Assembly (NCBI GenBank): GCA_965200795.1
Contig: CBDAVB010000043.1
Span: forward strand, 1-64,000
Reading direction: 5' to 3'
DNA from: Parashewanella sp965200795
GTDB lineage: Bacteria > Pseudomonadota > Gammaproteobacteria > Enterobacterales > Shewanellaceae
DNA length: 64,000 bases
The stretch's first letter is position 1, and each line of letters begins with the position of its first letter. The translations under genes were made by a program, and so were the position numbers. Under the pieces are notes generated by a model that worked only from the letters and a program-made list of their open reading frames with translations, made no database searches and was not told the origin of the DNA. Below are positions 1-9,897 of the stretch, piece by piece.

Positions 1-2
1 AG

Positions 3-232
3 TATACACGTACACCGTTTTACGGCAGTCGTAAGATAACTGCATGGCTGAATGAACAGGGTTTTCCGGTCAACAGGAAGCGTATACAGCGACTTATGAG
101 ACTGATGGGCATACAGGCTGTCGGACCAAAGCCAGGCACGAGCCTGAGAAACAAGGAGCATAAGGTCTACCCATATTTGTTGAACGGCGTTAATATCGTG
201 AGACCTAATCAGGTGTGGAGTACTGATATTAC
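3..232 (+). pseudogene. IS3-family OrfB transposase fragment
   Basis: The reading frame enters from the left edge and reads YGSRKITAWLNEQG, then NRKRIQRLMRLMGIQAV, then NQVWSTDIT. This is the HTH-proximal region and the start of the DDE catalytic domain of IS3-family OrfB; the first catalytic Asp is the D of STDIT. Homology stops at about position 232, exactly where the terminal repeat of the ISL3 element begins, so the rest of the integrase domain is missing. The 5' part lies outside the window. No functional protein can be made from this piece. The family call rests on the conserved VWSTDIT block and is fairly secure; the subgroup is not resolved. Confidence 0.8.
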
Positions 233-921
233 TGGCTCTTCGTCGTTTAGTGTGGATTTAATGGATTTATTTCTGAGATAATAAACCCAGTTTTGCAGTC
301 AAGAGTTGGAAGTAAATACATGGATGGAAATCAAGTTTTGATGCTCGGCCTTGGTATAGAAGCGCCTTGGAAGTTGGTTAACCAACACCTGGATATATCA
401 GCCTCACCTAATGAACTTGTTCTCGAAATTGAAGCTGAACGAGGAAGCTTGTATCCCTGCCCGACTTGCTCAAAAGCTTGTCCGGCACATGACTTTAAAT
501 CGCTGACTTGGCGTCATCTCAATTTCTTTCAGCATCACTGTTATATCAAAGCAAACGTCCCGAGAACTCGATGTGCTGAGCATGGCGTTAAGCGTGTCAA
601 TGTCCCTTGGGCGAGAGCGGGTAGTAAATTCACGTTATTGTTCGAACAATCTGTATTGGTACTGGCTCGTGAAATGCCGGTTAAGGCATGTGCTGAATAT
701 GTTGGAATTCGTGACAAACGTATTTGGCGCATCATCAAACACTACGTCAGCAAGGCATTAGCATTGATGGACTTGTCAGCACTTAAAGCTATTGGATTCG
801 ATGAAACGGCGGCTAAACGTGGCCACAACTATGTTACTGTTTTCATTGATATGGACAAGAAAGACAAGCCTGTTGTGTTCGCTACGCCCGGAAAAGGTAA
901 GGAAACCGTTAAGCGATTTAA

Positions 922-2220
922 GGGACGTTGCGATTTAAATTTTACCGCAATAGTATAGTTGAGTTCTTAAAATCGTTTATGTTGCTGCCAGATGTCTACT
1001 TCAATTTACATTTCTAGCGAGTCCAAACGGATAATCAAACTTGCCTCAAATAAACTTCACGGAATGGAAAAAAGAGTCTTTATGGCTGAAGTGTCTAAAA
1101 CGTTCTGCTGTGGGAGTCCTAGATTAACGGAAACGGAGTTTGGCTGGGGGAGAAAAGCTGCAGAACCCGGGCTTCATGAGCTGGAAACCGGGTTTGAATG
1201 CTTTGGGCATTATGAAGGAAAGCATAGAAGTGAGGAGAATAATCCTCAGCTGGAGGTAGATATTCGGGCGTTAGTCGATCCAGAGTCACAAGCTGATCCA
1301 AAATTCAAAAATTCATTTGCTTACACTCGAATTACAGCTAAAGGTGTTCGTAAAAAGCTGATTGAGGAAAAAGGCTGGGACTGTGAAGAGTTACCAAAAG
1401 AAAGAACGATTAATGACATTTTGAATCGACTCGGTTACAAACTGAAGCGAGTTCAAAAAACCAGGCCACAAAAAAAATTCCTGAAACAGACGCCATCTTT
1501 AAAAATGTAAATAAAATTAAAAAAGAAACGGCAGGGAATAAAAAAGTTATCCGTATAAGTATAGATTGCAAAGCCACGGTTAATTTGGGTGAATTTTCTC
1601 GACACGGTCAATCCGGAGGGATTGATGCGGTGCAAGCTTTAGATCACGACATGGATGTAAAAGATAAGCTTATCCCGTTCGGAATACTGAACCTGGAAAA
1701 CGACCAGCTTCATGTGTTTTATGGTAACTCAAGTAAAACCAGCGACTTCATTTGTGACGCTTTAGAGTGGTGGTGGAATTTAGTTAAAGACGAACATCCA
1801 GAGGTAGAGGAGCTGGTTATTTTTTCAGATAATGGCCCAGAAAATAGTGGATGCCGGACTCAGTATCTTTTTAGATTAAAACAGTTTAGTGAAAGATCGA
1901 AACTGAGGATTCACAACGTTTACTACCCACCTTATCACAGCAAATATAACCCAATTGAGCGGGTTTGGTCATCTTTAGAAAAGCATTGGAATGGTACATT
2001 ACTGAATTCAGTGAATACTGTTCTGGAGCGGACGAAAACAATGACTTGGAAGGCTATGACTCCAGTTGTCAATTTAATTGATAAGGTTTACTCAAAAGGA
2101 GTCAAGCTAACAAAAAAGTGAAAAAGAAGATGTCGAAGATAAAATCATCCGAAATAGTGAATTACCTAAGTGGGATCTACTTATCATGCCAGAATGGTAA
2201 ATTCTTAACTGCGAGATCCC
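922..2220 (+). mobile_element. ISAzo13-like insertion sequence, copy A
   Basis: The element is 1299 bp with imperfect terminal repeats: GGGACGTTGCGATTTAAA on the left, and GGGATCTCGCAGTTAAGA read inward from the right. It is flanked by the 3-bp direct repeat TAA (919-921 and 2221-2223). It sits inside the ISL3 transposase gene. Copies B (6711-9575) and C (11556-12857) have the same ends, with 3-bp duplications TTA and TTA (TAA when copy C is read in its own orientation). The target is thus TNA in every case. Confidence 0.85.
992..2121 (+). CDS. ISAzo13-family transposase, two frames joined by -1 shift at A8
   Basis: The N-terminal frame (992-1510) and the C-terminal frame (open to 2121) overlap around an eight-A run at 1470-1477. 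A -1 slip on A_AAA_AAA continues the protein as IPETDAIFKN and then IRISIDCKATVNLGEFSRHG. This is the DDE domain typical of ISAzo13 transposases, followed by VIFSDNGPENSG and YNPIERVWSSLEKHWNG (catalytic D and E). The joined product is about 376 residues. Copy A has one extra G near 2118, so it ends LTKK while the other copies continue NEKEDVE; it may have a shortened C-terminus. The A8 run is unchanged in the three copies, which supports translational frameshifting over simple decay. Confidence 0.75.
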
Positions 2221-2834
2221 TAAGTCCTTTCTGACAGAGCATCAAGGCAAAGCAGATAATGTACTTGAAGTCGTGTGTGATATGTCAAGAGCCTTTCTGT
2301 CAGCAACAGAGGAAGAGTTCCCGGATGCTAACGTAACGGTTGATTGGTTCCATGTTGTGCAACTGTTTACTAAAGCGGTTGATGAAGTACGTAAAACGGA
2401 GAGAAAAATCCAACCGCATCCAAAGAGCCTGCGCTGGGCAGTACTAAAAAATGCAGATGGCTCATTTACTGAGAAACAAAAAGAAGCACTTGCAGAGCTA
2501 GAATCCAGCGACCTGAATACAGCAACAGCTTGGCGGATTAAGGAACAACTTAGGTGGATACGTCAAGCTGAAACCGCTCATGCTGCACGCTGGAGGCTGA
2601 CGTATTTCATTAATTTTGCAAAAGAGCAGTTGGGTGATATTGAGATGTTAGAACCCGTTCGAAAAGCACTTGCAACTGTGGAAAGGCATGCAGAGAGAAT
2701 TTTACAGCGCTGGTCATCCACTTATACGAGTGCTCGTATGGAAGGTTTAAATAGTCTATTTCAAGCGGCTAGAGCACGAGCCAGAGGGTATCGTAATACA
2801 GGAACATTTATTACCATGATTTTTATGATTGCTA

Positions 2835-3951
2835 TACCCAAGCAAATTCAAGTTGCAGATGTGAGCGTTTGAAAGTTGTCAGTAATCCTACTCGTTAAAG
2901 TATCCGCGATTTCTGGAAGTTTGACATCGAAAAAATGATTTATCCGTTTTCGGAATTCTTTGGCTGAAGCAAAATATTCATTATTTCTCACATGCTCATT
3001 CATTACTTTCCAGAGCCGCTCAATTGGGTTTAAATTCGGACTGTATGGTGGTAAGTAATGAAGCTCGATTTTCAGCTCCTTTGCTTTTTCTTTTACGCTG
3101 CCTGCTCGGTGATAAGCAGCACCATCTAAGATGAGGTGAATACGCTCAGCTTTAGAATGTTGAGCTTTCAGTTTTACTAAAAAATCCACAACAGATTCTT
3201 GGTTGACGCGCTCATATTGGGCTGTCACAGTTTCAGCCGACTTCCCCAGCTGAATGCCACCAATAATATTCAAGCGAGTACGGCTGCCTGTGGTGTTAAT
3301 CAGCTTATCTTCACCTCTTTTTATCCAACCGTAAGACAGCTTTGTTGCCATGGTAGGATGGACAGCGTCCATAAATACAATTGGCTCATTATCAGGCTTT
3401 TCGGCCTTTAATGTCTCGTATTTTTCTTTAAATTCGGCTTGCTTTTGCTCATCAAATTTATGGGGAACACCCTTAGGCTTTTTGTAACTGAAGCCATTGC
3501 GATGCAGCCATTTGTTTAACCCTGCAACCGTAAATTTCACACCAAAGGTTTCATCAATATAACTCACAATTTGATGTGTATGAGCGAAAGTGAATTTTGT
3601 TAAATGGGCTATCAAAAACTCGGTTTGCTCTGGAGTGAGCCGACTGACTGAACCGCCATTTTCGGGTTTCAGTTTTTCTTGAGATTGATAGTCATCAAAA
3701 TGACGTTTGACTGTTGTTTTATCTATCCGTAACGCTTGAGCAATTAAAGAATAAGACCAGCCTTCTGAACGTAACAGAACAACTTTAATTCGGTCACATT
3801 CACGGCTATCACTTGACGATTTATGTCGTGATTCCAGAGAATGTTTTTCTTCTTTGGTTAAGGATATTTCAATCATGTTGCTATGATGATCTCATTACAG
3901 AAAATTGCAAGCCTTTGTTTGAAAAAATCGCATCTTGAATGATCACGGGTA
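2835..3951 (-). mobile_element. IS630-family insertion sequence (1117 bp)
   Basis: Both ends carry the inverted repeat TACCC followed by a match to ATTCAAG(T/A)TGC. A TA dinucleotide flanks each end (2833-2834 and 3952-3953), which is the IS630/Tc1 target duplication. Removing the element and one TA restores the ISL3 transposase codons GCT AGC CCT, so this was a clean transposition event. Confidence 0.85.
2848..3876 (-). CDS. IS630-family transposase
   Basis: The frame encodes 342 residues and looks intact. The N-terminal half has two helix-turn-helix segments (WSYSLIAQALRIDKTTVKRH, then GLNKWLHRNGFSYKKP). The C-terminal DDE domain shows FMDAVHP (first Asp), LILDGAAYH (second Asp) and LPPYSPNLNPIERLWK (final Glu), all standard for IS630. 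The length is typical of single-ORF IS630 members. The protein cuts and joins at TA dinucleotides, consistent with the flanking TA repeats. It is the only element in the first 10 kb with an uninterrupted, single-frame transposase, so it may still be active. Confidence 0.9.
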   Translation of the reverse strand: MIEISLTKEEKHSLESRHKSSSDSRECDRIKVVLLRSEGWSYSLIAQALRIDKTTVKRHFDDYQSQEKLKPENGGSVSRLTPEQTEFLIAHLTKFTFAHTHQIVSYIDETFGVKFTVAGLNKWLHRNGFSYKKPKGVPHKFDEQKQAEFKEKYETLKAEKPDNEPIVFMDAVHPTMATKLSYGWIKRGEDKLINTTGSRTRLNIIGGIQLGKSAETVTAQYERVNQESVVDFLVKLKAQHSKAERIHLILDGAAYHRAGSVKEKAKELKIELHYLPPYSPNLNPIERLWKVMNEHVRNNEYFASAKEFRKRINHFFDVKLPEIADTLTSRITDNFQTLTSAT

Positions 3952-3999
3952 TAGCCCTGTATCAGATCTACTCAAATCCATATGAAACGACGAAGAGCC

Positions 4000-4965
4000 A
4001 TTATTAAGTCGTTCCTTTGAGTAGGTTTTAGAGAGATTTAATACGCCTAAGCACAGGTTATAAGCCTGCTCTGGATGGGCTCGGCTATCCAGTTGATGCT
4101 TTATCCATTTTGTTACCTCTGAGCCGATACTGCTTGCCCGATTCAGAAAGCGTCCGGGGTTCCATTGATGGTGCTTTTCGTGGCGTTTCGGCATATGTTG
4201 CGGTTCGGTGGTCGCACCCGGTCGATGCTTACGGATATGATGACAAATGGCATTGCCCCGGAAGTAAACACCTAACTGTTTGTCGCTGACATGAAGCACG
4301 ATTCTTTCACCGACAAGATGGTGAGGAACGGAGTAATTGTGTCGGTCATATTTAACGTGATAGTCGATACCGACTTTAGCGGATTTGATGTCGACATAAT
4401 GGTAAGCTAGCCTTGGAAGTGGTGCTAACGCAGGTTTATCCAAGCTTTCAAATAAGCTTTGCCTGCAACCGTCCAACTGTTTAAAAGGCTTGTGGTTCAC
4501 GTCTTTCAGTAAGGTTTTAATACACTGATTAAGCTCAGCCAGTGAGAAGAAGGTTTGATGGCGAAGTTTGGCTAATATCCAGCGATCGATGATTTGCACG
4601 CCGACTTCAGCTTTTGATTTGTCCTTAGGTTTGTAAGATCCGGCGGGGATAACAGCGACATTGTAATGCGCTGCCAGTTGTTGATAAGCTTACATTGAGA
4701 TCAGGGTCGTATCGACAAGCCTTGCTGACACCCGATTTAAGATTGTCTGGTATCACGATTTTCGGAACGCCGCCGAAGAACTCAAACGCTCTGGCATGGC
4801 TTTCTAACCAGTCTGGTAATGATTGTGTATGCGTGGCTTCGACATAGGTGTAATTTGAAGCACCAGGCACAGCGACAAAAATTTGAGCGGCTTTCACTTC
4901 ACCCGTTGAACTCATACGACGGGAACCGTCTGACCCGCATAGTCGACAAACAGTTTGTCACGTTA
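4000..4965 (-). pseudogene. istA: IS21-family IstA transposase, frameshifted and truncated
   Basis: Reading leftward, the gene starts mid-protein with KLFVDYAGQTVPV (first Asp of the DDE domain) near 4965. It changes frame near 4915, then reads STGEVKAAQIFVAVPGASNYTYVEATH and VPDNLK-type residues (IVIPDNLKSGV, second Asp). It breaks again near 4690, where seven bases stand between the codons for DPDLN and YQQLAAHYN. It then continues KSKAEVGVQIIDRWILAKLR (Glu) and on to AYNLCLGVLNLSKTYSKERLNN at the ISL3 boundary. Both ends are missing and no istB is present. Two frameshifts plus truncation make this a clear remnant. Confidence 0.85.
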
Positions 4966-6058
4966 CAGAGTATCAGGCTCAAATATTAGAAGATGAACAA
5001 GGTAATCGCTATACGGCTGAGTTCCCCGGGCAAGTCACACAGTCGGTGCAATACGGTGAAGGCGTTAAAGCTCATGCCGTTTATTTATCACAATATCAGC
5101 TCTTGCCTTATGACAGGATCAGAGAATACTTTGCCGACCAGCTTCAGCTTCCGATTAGCTCAGGAACACTGGTTAATTTCAATACTCAAGCGACTCAGCT
5201 GGTCAAAGAATCGGGCGCACTTGATGTAATAAAATCCCGGCTTTGCGGCTCATCTGTACTTCATGCCGATGAGACAGGCATGAACGTCAATGGCAGCAAA
5301 CATTGGCTGCATACAGCCTCTGCGACTCAGTGGACATATTTCACTTGTCATAAGAAAAGAGGTAAGGAAGCGACAGATGCAGCGGGTGTTTTACCGAATT
5401 ACCAAGGTGTGTTAGTTCACGACCATTGGAAACCTTACTTCAAATATGACTGCTTACACGGGCTTTGTAATTCACACCACGTTAGGGAGCTGGAGTTTGC
5501 TTCAGATAAAGAAGACCAGGCTTGGGCGAAGAAGCTTCAGGAGTTGCTTTTTGATATTCACAAAGAAGTTGAAGATTCAGGCGGACGGCTCGGTTATCAG
5601 AGAGCTAAGGCCAGGCTCAAAGAGTATCGCCGAATTATAAAAGAAGGTGAAATTGAATGCCCAGCCCCACCAAAAGAAAAAGGAAAACGGGGTCGGGTCA
5701 AAAAAAGTAAAAGCAGAAACCTACTGGAACGGCTAAGGGATTACGAGAAAGAGGTTCTGAGGTTTATGATTAATCCTGATGTGCCATTTACCAACAATCT
5801 AGCTGAAAATGACATCAGGATGACCAAAGTTCATCAGAAAATATCCGGCTGCTTTAGGAGTATAGAAGGCGCAGAAAACTTCTGTGCTATACGAAGTTAT
5901 ATTTCGAGTTGCAGAAAGCAAGATATAACTGCTTCAACTGCGCTAAACCTGTTATTTAGCGGGCATTTGCCAGATATTTTTGTTCAGTGAGCTGAATAGT
6001 TACACTTTTTCTTTGTAATAAATATTACAACTTCAACAAAAACCACCTTGACGCTTAC
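4962..6058 (+). pseudogene. tnpC: IS66-family TnpC transposase, 5'-truncated, with right end
   Basis: The open frame runs in from the junction with istA at about 4962 and ends at 5990. It covers the IS66 central and C-terminal regions: VQYGEGVKAHAVYLSQYQLLP, the first catalytic block VLHADETGMNVNG, LVHDHWKPYFKY (second Asp), CNSHHVRELEF, and FTNNLAENDIRM (Glu). The C-terminal LLFSGHLPD segment is also present. The N-terminal leucine zipper and zinc-finger region is gone. The right terminal repeat, GTAAGCGTCAAGGTGG in reverse, lies at about 6043-6058. No tnpA or tnpB accessory genes remain. The element cannot move by itself. Confidence 0.85.
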
Positions 6059-6139
6059 AGAGTCAAGATAGGAAAACCCGTACTCCGTAGTGTTTTATCC
6101 TATTTGAAACTTGGTTTTACCCCTGCTTGACTCCCAAAA

Positions 6140-6175
6140 ATAAAAAAGCCTGCATATGAGCAAGGCTTATATAAA
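6140..6175 (-). terminator. Rho-independent terminator of the secreted orphan gene
   Basis: Read on the minus strand, a stem AAGCCTTGC/GCAGGCTT (one bulged base) around a TCATAT loop is followed by a run of T. It sits 20-50 bp after the stop of the 6194-6619 gene. Confidence 0.7.
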
Positions 6176-6193
6176 AATAACAATCAATGACCA

Positions 6194-6619
6194 TTAAGGT
6201 TCTTCTGGTGCATCTGGTGAAGGTTTTCCAAATCTAGTTTCCAAAACCTGAACATCAATTAAATCGCCATTAGGAGCAAAAAACATAATAATTGTTATCA
6301 CCACAATTTCAGTTTCAGTCTCATAAGAATGTTGAGTGGTTTCTGTTCTATGTCCACTTGGAGGTGTTGAAGATACTGAATTTTTATTACTATTGATATC
6401 CGATTGTTGACTCAAAAGCTTCGCTTTATCCCCTAACTCTACAGATATAACTTTCACAGTCTCACCAGATGCTCCTAATTGACGAATTAAAAGCGTACTT
6501 CCAGCTTGCTCGTAACGTAAACAATTTTGATAACAATTAACTGAATTTAAATCTTTACCAAAAGAGGTAAAAGACAATATAGATAACAAAACCCCTAAAA
6601 TAAAAACCATGTTTTTCAT
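6194..6619 (-). CDS. Small secreted protein of unknown function
   Basis: This 141-residue protein is not recognised. It begins with a clear signal peptide (MKNMVFILGVLLSILSFTSFG, probable cleavage after SFG). The mature part contains a Cys pair (NCYQNC) near residue 30, a Ser/Thr/Gln-rich stretch at about 70-100, and a beta-like segment EIVVITIIMFFAPNGDLIDVQVLE before a Pro/Glu-rich end. AAGGAT lies seven bases before the ATG, and a terminator follows. It is a complete, well-formed gene standing alone between two insertion elements, which suggests cargo or a surviving island of older chromosome. Base composition is more AT-rich than the backbone genes. Confidence 0.65.
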   Translation of the reverse strand: MKNMVFILGVLLSILSFTSFGKDLNSVNCYQNCLRYEQAGSTLLIRQLGASGETVKVISVELGDKAKLLSQQSDINSNKNSVSSTPPSGHRTETTQHSYETETEIVVITIIMFFAPNGDLIDVQVLETRFGKPSPDAPEEP

Positions 6620-7055
6620 TTAACATCCTTATTAATATAAAAAAATAATCCAAAACAAATATAAACAAAACCCAAAGATAGTTCAAATAGTAAACAAAAG
6701 AGGCTTGTTAGGGACGTTGCGATTTAAATTTTACTGCAATAGTATAGTTGAGTCCTTAGAATCGTTTATGTTGCTGCCAGATGTCTACTTCAATTTATAT
6801 TTCTAGCGAGTCCAAACGGATAATCAAACTTGCCTCAAATAAACTTCACGGAATGGAAAAAAGAGTCTTTATGGCTGAAGTGTCTAAAACGTTCTGCTGT
6901 GGGAGTCCTAGATTAACGGAAACGGAGTTTGGCTGGGGGAGAAAAGCTGCAGAACCCGGGCTTCATGAGCTGGAAACCGGGTTTGAATGCTTTGGGCATT
7001 ATGAAGGAAAGCATAGAAGTGAGGAGAATAATCCTCAGCTGGAGGTAGATATTCG

Positions 7056-8608
7056 GTAACCATTCACCAGCGTGGTATTGACTAAACGCTGGTGAGGTTG
7101 AACACGTCTGGGTAAGGTTTTCTTTCTGTTACAGCGGTAACAATTTTAGTGATGGTATCCAGTACCGATTTGCCTCTTTTTTTGCAGGTTTCAACTACAG
7201 ACAGCACCCGAGAGCGGAACTTATCCCCTCTATCTGAACTAGTACCGAAACAGTTTTTTCGCATGATAACAGTTCCTCTAATGCACCTTTCCGCTTCATT
7301 ATTGGTTAAAGGTGTTCCTTTATGAGTAACGAATACCCATAATCCTGTTTCATGCTTCAATAAATGCTCACAACGACCTGAATAACGAGCTGATGGCGTA
7401 GAAGCTCCTTTTTCAAGCAGGGTAGTAAAACTTCTTTTTAGTCTCTGCATTCGCCTCAGCCAGAGTCGTTCGCTCAATTCATCTTGCTCAAATCTATGTT
7501 GAGTTCTAAAAACCGTTTTCAGTAGTAAAACTAATTTGGAACCAATCAGAGCCGTTAAGCCACCTCCTGAAAAATCAGCCATTTGCTGAAGATTTCTTTG
7601 AACGTGAGCCAGACAGAGCTGATGTTTTTCTGGGTTGATAAAGTTGTATGCAGCGTATTGATCGGTGATCACAATATTATCTTTGCAATCACCAAGTATG
7701 TGTTTTGCGCTTTCTTGGCTTCTTGAGTAGCGAATGGTCTGAAATACGGCATCTTGTGAAGATATAAGCCAGCACCAACGTGTGCCTTGTTCATCATTGC
7801 GAGAGTGAGACGTTTCATCACAATGAACGTAAAGCGCTTTATGTATATGCTCTTTAAGGCTTTGATGTATAGGCGTAAGCATCGAACTTACTTTTCCTTG
7901 AGCCTCTGATATTGCCCCAGTAGAGAAAGTGTCGCCATATTGATCCAGCAATAATTGACGAGTTTGAGAAACGCTAAGATGATATTTACCTGCCAATACA
8001 GCAATATGACTCATCAAGCGAGCACCAATTTGCCCTTTGGGAGCCGTTTCAGGTAATTCCCCTTTATACACTGCATTACAGTGTTGGCATTGACCGTGAA
8101 AGATTTGATATTCGGTGATCTCAAAAGGCATTTTTGGTAGTTCAAATACCTGATGGCGACGGCTACAGCGAGTATTGATTTTTATTTCGTGCTGACAGAC
8201 AGAGCAGCAAGCCTGTGGTTTGCACTCAATTATCTTATCGTTATCACCAAGTTCAGCTAGTGGTCTTCTGTGCCCCGTATGGCCTGGCTGAGCGCCAATC
8301 TTATTTCGACTACGAGGCGTTTGAGCTTTTTTCGCTCGGCCTTCGCCTCAGGAGTGTCCGAAGAGGGTGATTTTGATGAGTTTCGAGAAGACTGCTTTAA
8401 CTTATCCTCATAATCCCGAAGCTTTTGCCATAACTCCTTAATGAGCAAATTAGCTTCTAATAAATTTGAGGGTTGGGGCGCATTTTTCTCGTAGAGTTTT
8501 TTCTTTTTCATGTGTACATAAAAGCACCATGAAACGATCAATCAAGCAACAATATCAGATCAATTGACTTGCCTCACAAAAAACAAGAGTGGCTTGGTGA
8601 ATGGTTAC
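7056..8608 (-). mobile_element. IS66-like insertion sequence (1553 bp) inside ISAzo13 copy B
   Basis: Terminal inverted repeats GTAACCATTCACCA(G/A) are found at both ends, bracketed by the 8-bp direct repeat GATATTCG. Eight-base duplications are the IS66 norm. It has a single transposase gene and no accessory tnpA/tnpB genes, so it belongs to the simple IS66-like (ISBst12-type) organisation. Confidence 0.85.
7082..8511 (-). CDS. IS66-like transposase, two frames meeting at A_AAA_AAG
   Basis: The first frame starts at ATG 8511 (MKKKKLYEKN) and carries a coiled, charged N-terminus ending ...PEAKAERKK. At the codons CGA AAA AAG the sequence A_AAA_AAG is a classic -1 slip site. The -1 frame continues AQTPRSRNKIGAQPGHTGHRR, which is the conserved IS66 GxxPGH region. 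It then runs through the zinc-ribbon CCSVC(Q)H block, the DDE core (VHCDETSHSRN, VITDQYAAYNF) and TNNEAERCIRG to 7082. The joined protein is about 477 residues. The motif sits exactly in frame, so programmed frameshifting is plausible, but with one copy a simple one-base loss cannot be excluded. Confidence 0.75.
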
Positions 8609-9575
8609 GATATTCGGGCGTTAGTCGATCCAGAGTCACAAGCTGATCTCAAATTTAAAAATTCATTTGCTTACACTCGAATTACAGCTAAAGGTGTTCG
8701 TAAAAAGCTGATTGAGGAAAAAGGCTGGAACTGTGAAGAGTTACCAAAAGAAAGAACGATTAATGACATTTTGAATCGACTCGGTTACAAACTGAAGCGA
8801 GTTCAAAAAACCAGGCCGCAAAAAAAATTCCTCAAACAGACGCCATCTTTAAAAATATAAATAAAATCAACAAAGAAACGGCAGGGAATAAAAAAGTTAT
8901 CCGTATAAGTATAGATTGCAAAGCCACGGTTAATTTGGGTGAATTTTCTCGACACGGTCAATCCGGAGGGATTGATGCGGTGCAAGCTTTAGATCACGAT
9001 ATGGATGTAAAAGATAAACTTATCCCGTTCGGAATACTGAACCTGGACAACGACCAGCTTCATGTGTTTTATGGTAACTCAAGTAAAACCAGTGACTTCA
9101 TTTGTGACGCTTTAGAATGGTGGTGGGATTTAGTTAAAAATGAATATCCAGAGGCAGAGGAGCTGGTTATTTTTTCAGATAATGGCTCAGAAAATAGCGG
9201 ATGCCGGACTCAGTATCTTTTTAGATTAAAACAGTTTAGTGAAAGATCGAGACTGAGGATTCACAACGTTTACTACCCGCCTTATCACAGCAAATACAAC
9301 CCTGTTGAACGAGTTTAGTCATCGTTAGAAAAGCATTGGAATGGTACATTACTGAGCTCAGTAAATACTGTTCCGGAGCGGACGAAAACAATGACTTGGA
9401 AGGCTATGACTCCAGTTGTCAATTTAATCGATAAGGTTTACTCAAAAGGAGTCCAGCTAACAAAAAATGAAAAAGAAGATGTCGAAGGTAAAATCATCCG
9501 AATCCGAAATAGTGAATTACCTAAGTGGGATCTACTTATCATGCCAGAATGGTAAATTCTTAACTGCGAGATCCC

Positions 9576-9709
9576 TTAGTTGTAGCGGCTCGTTTTTTAC
9601 GTCCTTTACTGCGTACTTGTCTCGATAAGTTGCGGTACTGCGTTAAGTATTCGATACAATCTTGGTCATTATCGACCTTTGCAAACCTGCTTATCTTTGG
9701 ATATTCCAC
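9576..9709 (-). other. Truncated reading frame of unknown function, cut by ISAzo13 copy B
   Basis: Starting from GTG 9709, the minus strand reads VEYPKISRFAKVDNDQDCIEY and then LTQYRNLSRQVRSKGRKKRA, stopping only where the insertion element begins. The basic RSKGRKKR tail could be a nucleic-acid contact. It is too short to assign. It may be the 5' end of a gene whose remainder was lost or lies elsewhere. Confidence 0.35.
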
Positions 9710-9897
9710 TTTTTCACCTTGTACCAATTTTTATACTAATTTATACACAAGCCTTTTATAGCAAGGGTTTGGATATTCATAAATACACCAGATTTACACC
9801 AAATTACCTGTAGATTGGTGGTACAAACTTGAAACCAGTTGCGAACGAAAACGACCGTTAATCATCTACAATTTGAAGTCTGTATATACAATGTATA

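Larger units (their letters stand above)
320..3985 (+). pseudogene. ISL3-family transposase, interrupted by two IS elements
   Basis: This is a DDE transposase of the ISL3 family. The N-terminal part (320-921) has the family's zinc-finger-like CPTCSKACPAHD block, a second Cys/His cluster (RTRCAEHG), a helix-turn-helix region, and the first catalytic region IGFDETAAKRGH. The frame resumes at 2224 with KSFLTEHQGKADNVLEVVCDMS and the VTVDWFHVVQ block (second Asp), then the C-terminal ARMEGLNSLFQAARARARGY. After the IS630 insertion the last codons (3954-3985) read ASPVSDLLKSI and stop. The joined protein would be about 414 residues, normal for the family. ATG 320 is preceded by GGAAG. The gene is inactive as it stands. 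Confidence 0.85.
234..3999 (+). mobile_element. ISL3-family element carrying two nested insertions
   Basis: Terminal inverted repeats are visible: GGCTCTTCGTCGTTT at 234-249 and its reverse complement at 3985-3999, with the match extending into a TGGATTT block. Between them lies one ISL3 transposase gene interrupted twice, by an ISAzo13-like element (922-2220) and an IS630 element (2835-3951). Removing both insertions together with one copy of each target duplication restores the transposase frame exactly. I find no 8-bp target duplication outside the ISL3 repeats (flanks atattact and attattaa). The IS3 fragment on the left and the istA remnant on the right are therefore probably joined by a later rearrangement. 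Confidence 0.85.
6781..9555 (+). pseudogene. ISAzo13-family transposase, copy B (interrupted, nonsense mutation)
   Basis: The N-terminal frame is identical in sense to copy A up to QLEVDIR, where the IS66-like element enters. It resumes at 8617 with ALVDPESQADLKFKN. The A8 slip site is kept at 8820-8827, and the C-terminal frame follows. At 9316-9318 the Trp of the RVW motif has become TAG, removing the last catalytic region from any product. The downstream sequence would otherwise run to 9555 (KWDLLIMPEW). Several substitutions relative to copies A and C show that this copy is older. Insertion plus nonsense mutation make it dead. Confidence 0.85.
6711..9575 (+). mobile_element. ISAzo13-like insertion sequence, copy B, split by an IS66-like element
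   Basis: The left end GGGACGTTGCG starts at 6711 and the right end ...GCGAGATCCC stops at 9575. A TTA direct repeat lies at 6708-6710 and 9576-9578. An IS66-like element occupies 7056-8608 with an 8-bp duplication GATATTCG (7048-7055 and 8609-8616). After removing it, copy B measures about 1304 bp, matching copies A and C. Confidence 0.85.

Noticed and set aside
5022..5050. Possibility that the istA and IS66 sequences form one fused transposase
   Set aside because: They are on opposite strands and each is truncated at the junction, so this is a rearrangement point and not a fusion gene.
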